NCBI GenBank assembly: GCA_013365365.1 | Contig: JABVXU010000073.1 | Span: forward strand, 115,661-179,660 | Direction of reading: 5' to 3' | Origin: Cruorifilaria tuberocauda | Taxonomy: Eukaryota > Nematoda > Chromadorea > Rhabditida > Onchocercidae | Length of the DNA stretch: 64,000 nucleotides | Part shown: positions 12,287-27,200 of the stretch, piece after piece | Position numbering within the stretch: the stretch's first letter is position 1 | Layout of the letters: each line of letters begins with the position of its first letter | Translations under genes and position numbers: made by a program | Notes under the pieces: model-generated | The model's input: only the letters and a program-made list of their open reading frames with translations | Databases searched by the model: none | What the model was told of the DNA's origin: nothing

Positions 12287-15274
12287 TATCGGCGATTGGC
12301 ATCCGTCTCCCCGGAGGTCGACCGCACGCCCGCCTACATCTATCCCAAACTTTTCATTTTGCCGAAGGTCACGGGCCTCCACTGAATGAATCTCACTCAT
12401 GTCATGACAAAACAGAAAGCAGGAAGGACAGCCACTGCACTGTTATGCAGCAACCGTCATTCGAAACCCAAACACTGTTAAACGTTCACTTAATAAATGT
12501 TCCACAAAGAGCGCTCACTCCTTCCTTACTTTCCCTCCGTGTTCCATTCCTGTTCCTGACTCATACTATTTCCGCCATCCGTTCCTGCCACTCATCCTGT
12601 TTCCCCTCCCTATCACACTTCTGAATTATCAAAATGAACACTAATTTAGATAAATTTTCTCAATTGCTCGTCATTCTAACAAATCATTTAGAAAACCGAA
12701 TAACAAAATCACTTTCTCATTGTCTATTTCAGGAAAAAGCGGAGAAAAATGAGAGATCTAATTAAATTTATAATTTTTTTTTTTTGCAAAATGAAATGAA
12801 AAGAAATATTGAATCCGAAACTCTGAAAACTTGCATTGGATTATAGAAAACTGAATTTGAACCGAACAAATTTTACCTGTTTTCTCCACTGTAAAGGACT
12901 GATTACCGTGGCAACCATTCTTGAAATTGCTTTGACGTTAATCGGTCCCGTACAATAGGAGAAGGATATATTATATGAATATATCAGAATGGCACATCCT
13001 CTCATTTTCAACCTCATAAAATTGCTTTCCAATTAAGAATACAAGCAACAATAATTTTCTCTTTAATTCCATTTCATCACACTTCACCGAATTCATCATT
13101 CCTATTCCATTTGTCATTATATTTAACAGCAGCAAAATCTAGCGAAGAATTAAAAGTCGCCAATCAATTGATCCAAATTGGTTGAAATATTTCGTGGAAA
13201 TTTCCCAGGATAAAATATTGTAACTAATAATCAAGAAGATAGGAAAAGGTTTTGTGATTTCTTTTGCGTAATTATCTTATGTTCTTTGCGACTCTTTATA
13301 ATAAAGACAATCATGATAATGATGGATAACGATGATCTGTAACGAATGCTATTCATACTATTATTGCTTTGTGCTTTTGTCTCCTAGCTTTGTTCTTTTC
13401 TTTTGTCATCTCGTCCTTTCTTCTTCCACTCCTTTTCCCTCCTTTTATTTGTCGAATGATACCTTAACTATTTAAAGTTCTGGGCAAAACTTCAAACCAT
13501 AGATTATCAAAATTGGCCATCCGAAACACCCTTTGAACTGATAAGGTGGTATATATTGTGAACCAGCCACGATGACAACATTGCGTATTTCAAGTGATTG
13601 TTACAGTTAAACAGCGCTTTGATCCAATTCATACATAGAAACAGTTTTACCGTTGGACAGCTGTTGAACATGTGCGTATTTTGCTTTGAACATTTCTCTC
13701 GAGAATTTCTTTGGTATAGCAATGATGATAATAGCATTTTTTGCAAGCAAAATTTTTTAGACTTGAAGATTTATCGCATGTCATTTCTCTCTTAAAAAGA
13801 CAATTTCTCATTTATGGAAGTTTTCCATCCAGTTAGCTCTGGGAAATTTCATCAACAGATAAAAATTGTACATGCAAAAAGTTTGCAGCTATTGATAATA
13901 ACAATTGAACAGCTTTGTATTTCGTTGCATATCCAGTTATGCTTTTTTAAATTACTATAACTTAACCTCTTATCCATAAAGATTGAAAATGGTTGTATGA
14001 ACAAAAAGCTATCTGAAATTAGCTATTGATGTCATCCGAATCACTCAGTTAACAGAATTCTTTGCAAAGCATATGCAAATCAGATGAGTGTCTTTGTATT
14101 ATTCGTAAATGCGAATGTGTGAAAGTATATTATGCAAAAACATGTATCTCACTATACTTGTGTTATTTTTTCAGTTGATGCTTAACTTATCTGGCGCTTT
14201 TGATTAACAAATGTGAGGGATGTTGCTCCTCCAGCTAACTGCTGGAATTGGGAGTTCTTTATTAATTATTAGTTTTATGAATTGAAGACCTTTGTCCCAG
14301 CAAATTATGGAAGTATAATTGGGAACTATTTTTTGTAACACTTACAACATTTATTTTGTAGGTGAAGAATTAAGAGTACCAATCAATTAATTCAGCTATA
14401 GATACCTATAGATGAACCTTTCGGGAAGTGGAATTTACCGTCCTTAATACTCCATAGCAACAGTGGTTTGATTTCCTGTACATGTTTCGGAAATAGGATG
14501 GTATGGATGAACTTCCGGTCCCATGTTTCGTCGATAACGTTGGCGCCAGATGGCGTTAGTTGTATAAGAAAGAGTGTGCTTTCTGCGCTTCTTGTTCATG
14601 TGAACAGTTTTGGTAGATAAGGAAACATGAATGACAATAGGCTAGAAGAGATGTTTCTAACAAATGTTTCTGATATGAGTTGTTATCAAATTTTATCACT
14701 AATTAATAAAATTACGTGAGGTGTTAATTCGTTCATAATTCTCATGACTTTTTTAAAGAAAAATTCAAATGAAATGCGTGTAATAGTTATACACATCTCT
14801 CTTCGATTGTGCCTTTCATAGTTCCTCAATATGATAATTTGGAACAAAATGTTTTTTTCGCACAGTTTCTTTGGAGTTAACAAAATTTTTCAAGGTTCAG
14901 TTAAGGATTCCAAAGACTCATTGAGTTTTTCTCATTAAAAAACATTGATTTTTTTAGGTAGGAGCAAGAATTGTTGCATTTGAAATAGCAAAATATTAGA
15001 TTGGAATAAAGTCGGATGTTTCTGTAGAACAAAACTTCACTGTGAAAATACTTTCATATATCAAATGTCCGGAGAAATGAAAGCAGGATTTGAACGGGAC
15101 AGCACAAACTACTAGTTCAAGTTCATCGGAATTTTCGCCTTTATTAGGTGTATGTGTGTGCATGCATCCATTCATCAGTATTTGCACACCTGTATTAAAC
15201 AACGAAAACTTTCATCTCATAGTGGGAAGATATATATGGCGGAAATGGCCGCTACTCCAGGGTGAAAAGGTGAT

Positions 15275-15295
15275 CGTGGCCGTGGCCGTGGCCGT
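15275..15295. repeat. Short CGTGGC tandem repeat
   Basis: Three copies of CGTGGC followed by CGT, in one of the GC-richer islands. No function can be read from it. Confidence 0.9.
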
Positions 15296-16832
15296 CATTC
15301 GGATGGAGGTTGCGCAAGGATAATGCCATGAAAACTGGAGCAGGGAGCGAGAATTGAATGGATTCTGCCCTCGCCTCCTCCGGGTGCACTCATCTTCCCA
15401 CTTTGCCTTTATCGGGGCGATTGGAATGATTTGATTTGGCCTTGAAGATAAACTAATGAGTCGGGAGTAATTGTAAACTGGGAGTGGCAAGAGTTCAGAA
15501 TTCTGATGAGACTGGAAAAGAAGAAAAGAGAAGAGTAAGATCACCGGCCGAAATCATCTTACCATTACCGACCGACATCCCGACATATTTAGTCATTTTC
15601 CGCAAAATGAAAAGGTTCATAACCCCGGAGAAACGCTCTCCCTTCTCTTGTAAATTTCAAAACTGGCCTTACTCTGCAAACAATAGATCAGTGATCATAT
15701 GACCAACTGCAGATATTTCTGTTTCAAATTCAGGTTTTCGGCTTCAATTAAATATATTAATTATGTAGTGGAACTCTAAATTATTATTTTAATTTTTAAT
15801 GGTAATGTTATATTGTCGTTAATGAGCCATTCCATGTTTTTCATCCCATTCATCTCGTCACTTTACCTATTCACTGAAAGCGTATAGAATGCTTTGACAT
15901 GAATTTGTCTGAATGCATTCAAAACTTGAATTTGGCGGTGATAACTAGCATGGATGCTTAACAGAGAGCACTGATTGAGTTGATTTCATTCTCATAAAAA
16001 TGAAATGTAGGCAAAAATTCTTGTTTGAAAAAAATAAATTGCCTACGGAATATGAAAATTGCGAATAGATGCATTTGAAAACGCATTGGCAGCTTTATGT
16101 CACATATAGTGAATTAGCAAACGACGGAAGTTATCTTTTAGTAGCAAAACGATTGTTATTGCGCCTTTCAGGAATTCACAGACGTATCTGTTTTGCATTC
16201 TTTTCACCTTGGAAAAATTCATCGCATTGAGTAATAGCAATTACTTTGAAAATGGTTAATACACTTATGATCGCAAGGTGTTAATACTTGTAAATGATAA
16301 CATAACAAGCAAAAATCTCTGCTTTCTCATTATTTTCAAATTTACTATTCTTCGAAATGAATTCATAAAAGATGAGATGCTTTATTGGAAAAAGCATTCA
16401 AGACAACGAGTATTTTAGATGTACTTCACTTTCCCAACTGAATGATTATAAATGGTCTACTTTCTCTCCATCCTCCCTTTTAAAAAATGCAAAACGCGGA
16501 CCAGTAGATCAGATATTGTATTGTAAGAAGGACCCTTTTAAACAATATATAAATAATCTCAACAGTATTTGTTCAAAATCATTGATTACTGTACTTTCCA
16601 TGATAACTGTTAATTATTTCGTTTCACTTTATTATGGTAGATAAAAATGATGAAATGCAAACAAAAAGAGCAAAACAAAATGCCAATTTGCTTAAAGTCA
16701 GGAAGTTTTGCGGAACTTCTGCGTTATCGGTTACCTACGAAATAAATAAAATAATTATTTGTATTTTAACGAAAGTAGGAGCATAGACTTTGTTTTGAGA
16801 TCTACTCAAAATTTATAATCTCTATTCATTAC

Positions 16833-16888
16833 TTTCTAATATAAAAATAGTACCGGATCCTTTCTAATATAAAAATAGTATCGGATCC
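16833..16888. repeat. 28-bp tandem duplication
   Basis: Two adjacent copies of a 28-bp unit that starts TTTCTAATAT and ends GGATCC, at 16833-16860 and 16861-16888, differing at one base (ACCGG versus ATCGG). This looks like a recent local duplication. Confidence 0.95.
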
Positions 16889-18183
16889 TTTTGAAGTGCG
16901 TTAGTACCCATCATAAGCTTATATTAACTGAAGAGTTATGATTCATAATTAATCAAGAGTGACATTTTTATTCGGAAATCAGTTACTATTAATATAAAGC
17001 AGTGTATTGTAATGACAAGGATTCTTTACGCCAACTCTGAAAGTTGAATAGAGCCAAAAATTTTCAAGTACCTCCAACAAATCAGGGTCAGATTGCAAGT
17101 GAACTACAAAATACATTTCTAGGATGCTGCTTAATTATTTAAAAAAATTGCCGGTTTTATGACAAACATAATATATAGCTTAAATCCTCATGTGTTCAAA
17201 GAAACAAAAGATGTAGTTGCACGATATAGACTCATGTGGCATAAACAAAAAAATTAATATACCAGAATTCGACTGAGAAATCTCGATAAAACATCCATGA
17301 AAAGAATGGGTGCTATTCAACCATCAAATTCCATTTAGTGATACCTTACAGCACTACAGAAATTCAAGATGAAGAGGTTGGCGAAAATTTTTAGATTGTT
17401 GCTGATCCTAAAAAATATATCACATTTGTAGCGATCAGTTAATTAGTTACAAATCTGCAGTAGTTTCTTATTTAAAAAACTTTTTAATAAAAGTCCTAAT
17501 TTAAGAAAATTTCCAGATATGCATTCAAAAAATGAACCCTGCTCTTGTGATTATGTGACCAAGATTAAAATATGATTCAAATAAAAAAACTTCAGTACCA
17601 TAAAAAGCCCAAGCTAGTAAAAAATGAACTGTGATAGGAAAATTGTGAGTTGCATTTAAAACTTGGAAGATGATTATTTGGGGAAGAAAGCATATGTGCT
17701 TTAAGCAAATTATCCAGTTTTTCCGTTTGTCAAATCATTATACGATGCTTTTGTTCTCAAATACTACAGTATGCAAAGTAATTATCTGCAGTAGTTCTTA
17801 ATATTTTGCAACACATCGTCTTATCTACTCCTGAAATTATTTTGAACTTTTATTTCCAAATAATCTTGCTAACCTATACAACCTTCGAAGTTCCTTTTTT
17901 CAAACAAATTAAACGATTGGAAACTGATTCAACGGTCATCATTATGTTTGTCACAGATACACGACTTCTGATGTTTGACCGGAGGAATTTTCAGATGCAT
18001 CTGGTGTATCGAGCCTTCCATTCTGAGCAAGGAACTCAATTGAGAAATCTTTGGTAACGTATCGAAGAGTTTATTGATGTAATACGGTACATTAATAATG
18101 TACATGAGTTTTAAAAATGTTTTAACAATGACAAAATTCTGTATTTAATCCTTTGATATTCAATATGTAGGCAAGTGAAAAAA

Positions 18184-18229
18184 AAATTATAGTGGACACT
18201 GTAATCCATCACAGTGTCCACTATAATTT
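18184..18229. repeat. Perfect 19-bp inverted repeat with 8-base loop
   Basis: The left arm 18184-18202 (ending GTGGACACTGT) and right arm 18211-18229 are exact reverse complements, separated by AATCCATC. It could be a footprint of an inverted-repeat transposon or a small hairpin. It is too short for a typical microRNA precursor. Confidence 0.95.
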
Positions 18230-21200
18230 AAAAACCATAGTACTATCATTTTGACTTCGGACTACTTAGCTATGCGAATTCACATTATTTTATATTAAGA
18301 AATTATAATGTGCTTAGTGTCTCAAATATGGTGAAAGCAAGTTCTCACTCTCCAAACCGTCATTTTCATCCTATCACGAATAGTAGAGGGATTAAAAGGT
18401 TGGAAGGTTATACGAAATGTTACCAAAGTTCAACCATCTAATTAGTTAAATAAGCATCAGTTGAAGAATTCTGGAAAAAGTCATGAACGATTTAATTTTA
18501 AGGATCTAAAACTTACAAATATAATTTGATTAATTTATTAATAAATATTTTTTGCGAACGGTTTTGTTTGCGATAATTTTTTTAAAGAAAAAATCATTGG
18601 CGGAATGATTATTTTAATCAGTACTATTTGTATCGAATATCTTAATTCAGATATGATTTTGGATTTTATCATAAAACATGTTAAACAATATTTTGCAACA
18701 AAAAAATTTCTCTTTCACGAATCATATTGAATTTATATGTTGCCGAAAAGATTTTAAAAATAATTGAAGCACAAAAACACATATGTCAATAAAGTAGCAA
18801 TATTTATTTAGTTCAAGAATGATTAAGGTTTACATCCAAAATTTACATCCAAAAAGAATCTGATCGATTGACAAATGATATATTTCATAATGTAACACAT
18901 GCAAATCAAATAAAATAGTGCATTAATTAGTGAAGAGTGAAACAACTCGCTTTTAATCGTTTAATTTTCATCTTGCAATTCAATGTATTGAAATTGATTT
19001 GTGACAAAATTTGCTGATGTTTCATTTTGAAAGCAAATAATGTTTTACTTGATTGTTTAGCGGATTGTTTTGCTCGAAAAATCGTTCTCGAATTGCCACT
19101 TGGGATGATAAAACGATATTGTAGATATGAAGAAAATTTTTTCTCTACAACATCGATATTCAATTATGTTGTGAATAATGTAATTCAGCAATTTTTAAAA
19201 TTAAATTGAGCGCTTCAGATATGGTATTTTCCATTCCTTTTACAAAGAGATAGAAATGAATTGTTGCAATTTATAAAACAAATCACGGATCACGGAATAT
19301 CTAATATCGTCTAGAAGATACCCATGATAATAGTTATATTCTATGTTCTTATTGCCATTTAAAGTTTTATCATCACCGATAGAAGAAGTATCATATAATT
19401 CCTTTTATCTTAACAGCCCTTTTTTACTTATCTTAATAGTCATAATAAGTTATTAGAACTTCGAAATTGCTCACTTTGCATTCCTGTATTTTTTTGGATC
19501 TTCGCACGAATTCTAAACCCCTATGAATTTCAAAATATTAAAAATTCCCAAAGTTTTTTTTCGAGTTCTTTGAGTAGTCAAAATATATTTGAATCTTAGA
19601 GTTTAATAACCATTTACAGTTCTATTATGAAAATGGCATAGGTTTTGTCATCATTCCAACTAGTTTGATCCTGACGTGACACGTAACAAGAAAACTGGGA
19701 TTTTTGATCAGATATTAAGAAATCCTAAAAATAATCTATTGTTTCAAAAGATCGGATAAGCTCTTCGATTCATGAATATGAATATGACGCTTAAAATTAA
19801 AATCTAATTACCAGATCTCATTTATTTGTGAGGTGTATTGTATTTTGGTGAGAAAACTATGAAAGTGGTATTGTTTTATCATGCAGTGTACATAATATCT
19901 GAAAATTATTGTTCTCATTCAATTACTTTTTCTTCAAAATTCTTGTTTTATCTGATCTTCGATTTCTCCCATATATTTTAAAAATCAGGTCTGGAAGGAC
20001 AGGTGTAACATCTAGAAACAAATTTTTGCATATTGACAAGTAATACGTGCAAATCCTTTTCAAATTTTAACGTAAAAAACAAAATTTAAGAGTGATTTGG
20101 ACATAGAAATAATGACATAGTTATCGAAAATTGAAGTTATTCAAAGATTTATTATTAATATAGGTTGAACATTATTTCTTGTTTACTCATTATTACGTTA
20201 AAACTTTAGTGTTAAAATCCTTACCAATACACGTTTGATATTTCAATATATTTGTTTGTGTGTTTTCGTTGTCGAATAGACATCTGTCGATTTTCTGCCT
20301 AATAAGATTTAACGGGCTGGTAAATTGCCTTAAATAACTTGATATTTATTCTGTATAAATTTAAAAATGAATTTTCTCGTTGAAAACATGTTACTAATAG
20401 TTTTAGTAACTTTAAAATTGTAGAAACTAAAAAAAAATGTATGCGTGCGAAATAGTGAATAACGCCCATATAATCATCTTGATATTTTTCACTCCGAAAT
20501 GCTTTTCAATACTTGTGCTATACAAAAACATTTTAGATTTATTTTCATAATTAATCTAATTTCTATCTGATGAGCGAATTGGTGACCAAAGGCATTGAGA
20601 AAACATATGAATAACAAGCTTTATGTTTCTGAATTTTTTTAGGCGAAAAATTCATTAAATCAAATTTAAGGAAATTAACAAGAAATTTACTGATGGAGGA
20701 AATTGCATTACATGGTTCTGAATATTATTGTAATCCGAAAAATTCAGTTTTAGCTAACACAAGTTAGAGTTTAAAAAGAATTTCTTTTTTATGTTGTTTT
20801 AATCAACAACAACAAAGTTAAGCAACAACAAGTTAGCTTCGGAGATGAAAGAGAGGAAAAAAAAGGAGGAATAATGAGAATCTTCTGGGAATAAAATGGG
20901 AATGAGTGAAGTGGACCCTCCGTGAAAATGTAAGCCTGATCGGGCATGTCTCTTGCTACCCATTCACTGCTTTGTACTGTTGAAAAACTAAAAATCTTTT
21001 CACATCCAAAAGATCTTTTTTAATTGAGTTTTTTCCAAATCGATTTCAAGTAAAATGCGATAGATTTGAAGTTTAGTAATAAATAAAGCGTAAATTGTGT
21101 CTTGAAAAAGTCATCACTGTGGTGATTAACCAAACAAAAGTGATTGACGACACCAACTTAATTGGATTAACAAGCATATTTAATTTCTCTATCATTTTAG

Positions 21201-24200
21201 ACCCAACTACTGCACGTAAATTAAGTTTAAATTAAACAAATGCTTTATTACTTTTGCACATTATCTGATGTTCATCAATTAACAGCTGCGTGAAGCTACC
21301 GATATTATTGTTCGTATGTCAAAATGATTCTCTATTTCGATGCTCCTTCTTTCTTTCCCTCTCCCTCTTTTTAGCTGAAATAGGCTTCTCATTACCAATA
21401 CTTAAATTCCATTTTGAAACAGGCGTTGTAATAATTGCAAAGATTTACTAATTTCGACTTTTCGGCTTCATTGTTTTTTTTTTCATTACTAGTTTCTTCA
21501 TTTAAAATTTCATCAATGTACAGAAGATTTTCGAATCAAAGTAAAAATTTAAACAACAAAGAAAATTTAAACAACTGAAGTGCTTTTATATTTAATGAAA
21601 GATAGAAAAGATTGATTAATATAAACAATATAAACAATCTTCTGATTAGAACGGTGGAATTTTCCAATTTTGATACCATAAATTGTTGTGAAATACAAAT
21701 TTCAGATTTGGCTGGAAAAGGCATATTACTTATGGATGCATTTGAACGCATTTATATTCAACTGTATGTGTCCATGACAGACAGATAAATGAAAGAATTG
21801 CTACTTGGAGAATACATCCAGAATCTTAACAGAAACTATGCTTAATCTATGAGAAGTTAGTGAGGCACACATCCATTTTTGAAGTGCCAGTTCAACGGTT
21901 TTTCATTATATGCATGCACTGACTGACTGATAGTAGTCATGATTTATTCACTTTTATTACTTCCACATTTAACTACACAAAGAATACATGAAATATTAAG
22001 GTCGGCGACCTTTCAACTGAAATTATGCTTTATTATCAATCGATAACCGATAAACAATTAGTCAAGTTTCACAATGTTTCCAACTCTACTTCCATTTTCT
22101 TTAACTTTGCTTTTATCCATGTCATTTTTTATTTTAATGGAATACCCGCTCATTTGATTGCCTTTCAATTAGTCAGCTTTGAACATTTCATTCTTTCAGT
22201 TCTTAGAACTTCCTCTGCTATATTAATCAGTACACAAATTTTTTTTTGTTCCTACGAATGAGTGAAATTAATTTAGCTGGATTAATTGTTACAGCTATCG
22301 AAAAAATTAGTACGACAAACTTCGGAACACTAAAAGTCGCAAATCGACTGCAGCCGAAGGATTATAAATACATCTAGCAGATCTACTCATTCAAATTGTT
22401 TTTTTAGAGTTTGCGAGTCACCTAAAAAAATTTGCAAATAAAAAATACGTTTCGATTAATTAGACTAACGTGCCCCATATCTCAATTATACCATAATGTT
22501 TTAGCATGGTAAAAATTAAATCTGCGAAGGAATATGGTAAGGAAACAAAATGGTGTTTTCGACAACTGTAACTGCGAACAAATTGAACCCGTGAATACGA
22601 CTTAACAGAATTATAAAAAAACATAGGTAATGTGATAGGAGGATTGCATGGAAAAGTTCGTAGCACCACAGTGCAGCCATTGAAACAATTTTATTCACTC
22701 AATCGCAGGATTTGAATTTATTTTCCATCTTAAGTTTCGCGTGATATTGCTCGTTTTGAATTCGATTCATAAGTTATATGACAAATTATGATAAATTTTT
22801 CACCTGCTTTCAAATTAGAAAGCATTTAGACTCCGAAATAAGATTGGGCTTAAAAATGTGCCTCTGGTCCTTCTCAGCAGAATTTTATAATCTCTGAGCA
22901 TAATGGAATTATATGAGAAAATAGTTTATACTGTTTGAACTTCGCTTTTAATTGAGAACAGTATTATGAATTGTTGAGTAAAAATCCATTTTCAAATTTC
23001 AATCATAACTTTTATCCCGATTTCTTGATTTCCTTGACCATAAATTTTGAAATACTTTTAACTGACCTATGCATGGTTATAGAAAAAAGAAAACTTCGTG
23101 GTGTCTTGAAGAGCAGAATATCAGACATGGTCAAGATAGCAACATTCAGAACATCTGACACATAATTATTTACCTTAAATCTCGTTTTAGCCCGTCAATG
23201 GAAGCCATTACAAACCGAGTCGATGAAATGTCATCTACAATCTCATTCTATCTTTCTGTGCTAATTCATGTCGGATGTAGTGAGTGTTAAGCTAATTGTA
23301 TAAATTCTGATTTCGTCTTTTCTTTTTTAATTTATATTAAGTTGAGAACATTTATGCACTAACATTTGGAACAGATGTTAATTTCTCCATTTAGCTGATT
23401 GTTTAAAAGTGTCATCAGGATGGCTCCATTGATTAGTTTCAGTGATTGCTTAATGAGATAGAAGTCCCACTGATCGAATCGACCGTCACTATAAACCATG
23501 TTGTAAAATAGGCAGAAAGAGTTAGCAGTTGGTTTAAATCAAGGCACCAATTCTCTGAAGAAGGGAGTTGAAGTGCACCAATTTCTGGCTACCCCGCTCT
23601 TCTCGCTTAAGCATTTAGTATACTGCGTTGTAAGCTACCCTCAACAGCCTCCTTTACAAACAGTTTAAACGAACAAATTTTATCTCATCCTTATCCTCTC
23701 CTCCCTTCCCCCCATTTCTCTCTTCATATTTCTTCTTTATCCTCTTTCTTTTCCTACCTCTGTTCTAATCGAACGGAGTCACTTATTTACATCTCATTTT
23801 CCCTTATGTTCCAAAACATCATCTTATTCAAAGCGTCGGAATTTTTCATTCGCTTTAAATTTTGTCATTCAATTCATTGGTGTTATTTTTGCCTTCATTT
23901 CATTGTTAGTATTTTTAATCTAATCTGATAGTTTCAGAATTGATATCAATCCTTGTACATCTTTATCGTTTAGCAATTTTGATTCCTCAGTTGTTATTCA
24001 TCTTTTTAAGATTTCCTGACACATTAAAATGTGCAATTTTTAATTAATATTCATAAATCATCCGGGTGAAATCTTGGCAGAAAATTTTTCATTCTTATCA
24101 GTATTGGAGAATATTATCACTAATGATAGATTTGATCGGAAATTTCAGGATTATTAAATGCTACAAGTTCGCATTTATTCTATGACGCTACTTTTATTTA

Positions 24201-27200
24201 AAACTATAAAAAAAAGATGAAAAAAGAGCAGATAAATTAGATGAGTGATTATGACAGTTAGTGTAACTTTCAAATCCTTACAAGGTAAATAATCAAATAA
24301 AACTTGTCATCTAATTACCTGTCTTTCTCTCTTCACTCTCATCCGTATCTTCTGGCAGTTATTTCTCACATCTAAATTTCTGACCCATAAAATGGTCCTT
24401 TCCCTTCCCTTCGTCAACTTTTCACACATCTCCTCTTCTTTGCGTTCTCTTTTCTACATCCTCGATTTAAGTTTAGATGAATTGCTTAATAGAAGAACGC
24501 TTTATAAATTTAAAAATCGTCAAAATTTCATTACACCCATGTTCTCCGTCACGTTTTTCGCATCCTTTTTTCTTGTTTATCTCATATAATTTTTCCTTTA
24601 GATTGATGAGGCTATCTTTTATTTCATTGATTTCCTGATTTTTTTGGAAAGCCGACTCAATGTCACTTTTTTTTATCCTCAGCTTTTACTTGTTACTGAG
24701 ATAAGCATAATATGACACATTCGTAGTAAGAAATTAACTGAAATTTGTGCTCAACTATCATCAGAATTACGAAGTGAAATATTGATGCATTAAACGAATT
24801 GGAGCAATTTTTCATTTTTTATTCTGTGATCTACTGAAAGGGTCATTTGTAAGCTTTCGCAGCTTTGCCAATAAGCGCAGAGTTCATTTGTAGAAGTTGA
24901 AATCCTTTATTAGAAATTTTTTCCAAAATTTGAGATTTTACTGGTGGAATGCAGTTTTTCACGTTGCTGTTGAATATATAGATCAAATTTCTTTCCAATT
25001 CGAACTTTTTCGGAAGAAATACATTTATTTATCTGATCGTTGTCAATTTACGGATATGATAAACCACTGTATCATTCCTTCACTTTCAAAAAATCCATTT
25101 TTTGTCAAGTTATTCAATTTTGAACTATCCTATATCCTTCGTAAATTTCATGAAACAGTTCGTAAAAATTGAGAATAGTTACGTAACTTCAGAAACTGAA
25201 AGCAGATTTTACATTTTGAAAGGTTAGGAATAGTTATTGATTTATTATTTATTATTGATTTCGATGGTTGCATCATTAAAATGTTTCGATCACAGCTACT
25301 TAATTTTTCGTTTTTCACAACACTCAGCAATAATTACTTAGGACAGATTTTTACTGTCAATGCAATTTTTTTTATCATTAATATGCTATTTGCCTTAAAA
25401 AATTTAATTCCATAAATCTATATGTTACATTATTTCCATTTCTTTTACTATCATTAAATATGCATAAACAAACATTTGTAAACCAAAAAGTTATTAAATC
25501 CAAATTACTTTAAGTTTAAGCAATACAACTACTAAAGATATGGATAATTTTTACATGTTACAAAAAAAACTTTCTGAATTCCTAAAAAAAATAAAATTTC
25601 ATTTTGAACAAGATAATGAAGAAGCATTTCATTGTCAGCGTTAACTTTCCACTGGTAAATGCTTATCCTTTTGCCTATTCATTATTCATTGACTATCTTT
25701 TATCTTCTTTTAGCATTCTGCGGCTTTCTCACATCGCTAATTGTTTTCGGCATATAAATGGCTCGATTTTCTGAATAGACAAATACGTACATGAAAAAAT
25801 GTGTATACTCGCTAACCATCATTTTCAGAATATTCGATAATATCACTAAAAAGGATCGTTCATTTTTAGATAGACTAATATTCCCCTTTTTTATTCTTTT
25901 AAAATGATCATATTAAATTTTAATTCAAATAAGCTGACAACTAGCAAAATTACATTCTGATACAGAATTATCGTCTTGTTACTTTGAAATTTATTTCATA
26001 AACCAACTTCCTGGGATCTGCGGAATGCATTAAACGAGCAATTAGATTTCGATCGTTATCGTTTATTTAGTAATATATGTGAAATTTACCTCACAACGCA
26101 GAGATGGATATTCATGTATCAGGATATAACCTTTTAGTTTCGTCTTCTTTGCTATCCGCTTAGTTCTGATTAATTTCACGTGATATTTAAACCGAGAAGT
26201 TAATAATAATCTAGCAATACATCAGAATATAGGAATTAGACTGAGAAATTTACCTTCAATCAATCTCCTTGCTTTTTTGAACTAGCTTGACCTTTTCCAC
26301 GCCGTTTTGATTTATTTCGATATTGGGTTAAGTTAAAATCTTCATGTTCGATTCGTTTTTGTTTTCAACTGATAAATTTCTTTTCTCTCCGATAATTTCA
26401 TAGTTTGCTTTAGAATTCTAAAATTTCTTGAAAAGATGTCTCTAAACATTTTGTTGCTATATAATTACTATCAATTATCAAGCAATCGCTCCATGTTGTC
26501 TGATTGTGACATTAATTTAAAGATGGATTTCAAATAATGCTTTTTTTTTGTTTTCTTTTTTAATAGATATAGTCGTTCATCTTTGTGAATGCTCTGAGAA
26601 TTCGTATTCGTTCTCTAAAACGCTGCGTGATTTTCAACGTAATTTAAACTAACCCGAAATATTATGATAACTAAATAAGATCAATGAGGGAAAAAGACGA
26701 CAATGGACGCTGTAAAACTCTGTGACTCAGGATGTCATTTGTTGGTTTTGCATCCCCAAATGACCTCACCGTTTATTAACCGCTGCTTCAAGTACCTCAG
26801 CAATACCTCAGCATCAGCAGCCGGTTCGCTCTATACACGATTCATCATTTATTACTTTCCTCTTACCTTTACTGAACGTCCAGGAATTTCCAACAGGTCT
26901 GGTTCCTTCTGTAAATTGAAAGATTATAATTTCTGACTGCTTAATACGCTCATAACAATATCGTTCGTGATCGGACGAAAGATCGATCCATATTGATACT
27001 CCATGCCAATACCATCTTCCTTGTGCAATTTTTGCCATGCTGTATACGACCTGCTTTACTTCTCATTCCTCCTATTTGAAAATTCTATACTTTTTATCAA
27101 TTTCACTCTTTAAGTCTCGTATTTTTATTAATTGGGAAATAAAGAGTTTCTTTTTATTCATTAATTTGAAGGTGAAAAATATTACTGGATGTTGTCATTC

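Larger units (their letters stand above)
4161..16000. other. Gene-free upstream region with GC-richer islands
   Basis: No open frame here has domain content or a consistent exon chain. By eye the DNA is less AT-rich than the rest of the window, with islands at about 7860-8000, 9060-9260, 10780-10990, 12190-12400 and 15090-15460. In several islands two or three frames on both strands are open at once, as expected from few AT-rich stop codons rather than from coding. Its position 5' of a developmental regulator suggests long introns, 5' non-coding exons or enhancers, which is inference. Confidence 0.55.

Noticed and set aside
11996..12400. 134-residue minus-strand frame rich in Pro, Asn and Arg
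   Set aside because: Two plus-strand frames are open over the same GC-rich island, the proline-rich part is just the GTTGGG-type repeat read backwards, and no phase-matched donor links it to the hunchback-like exons.
17806..18057. 83-residue plus-strand frame
   Set aside because: It reads somewhat like protein but has no recognisable domain and no neighbouring exon in phase, and is within chance length for AT-rich DNA.
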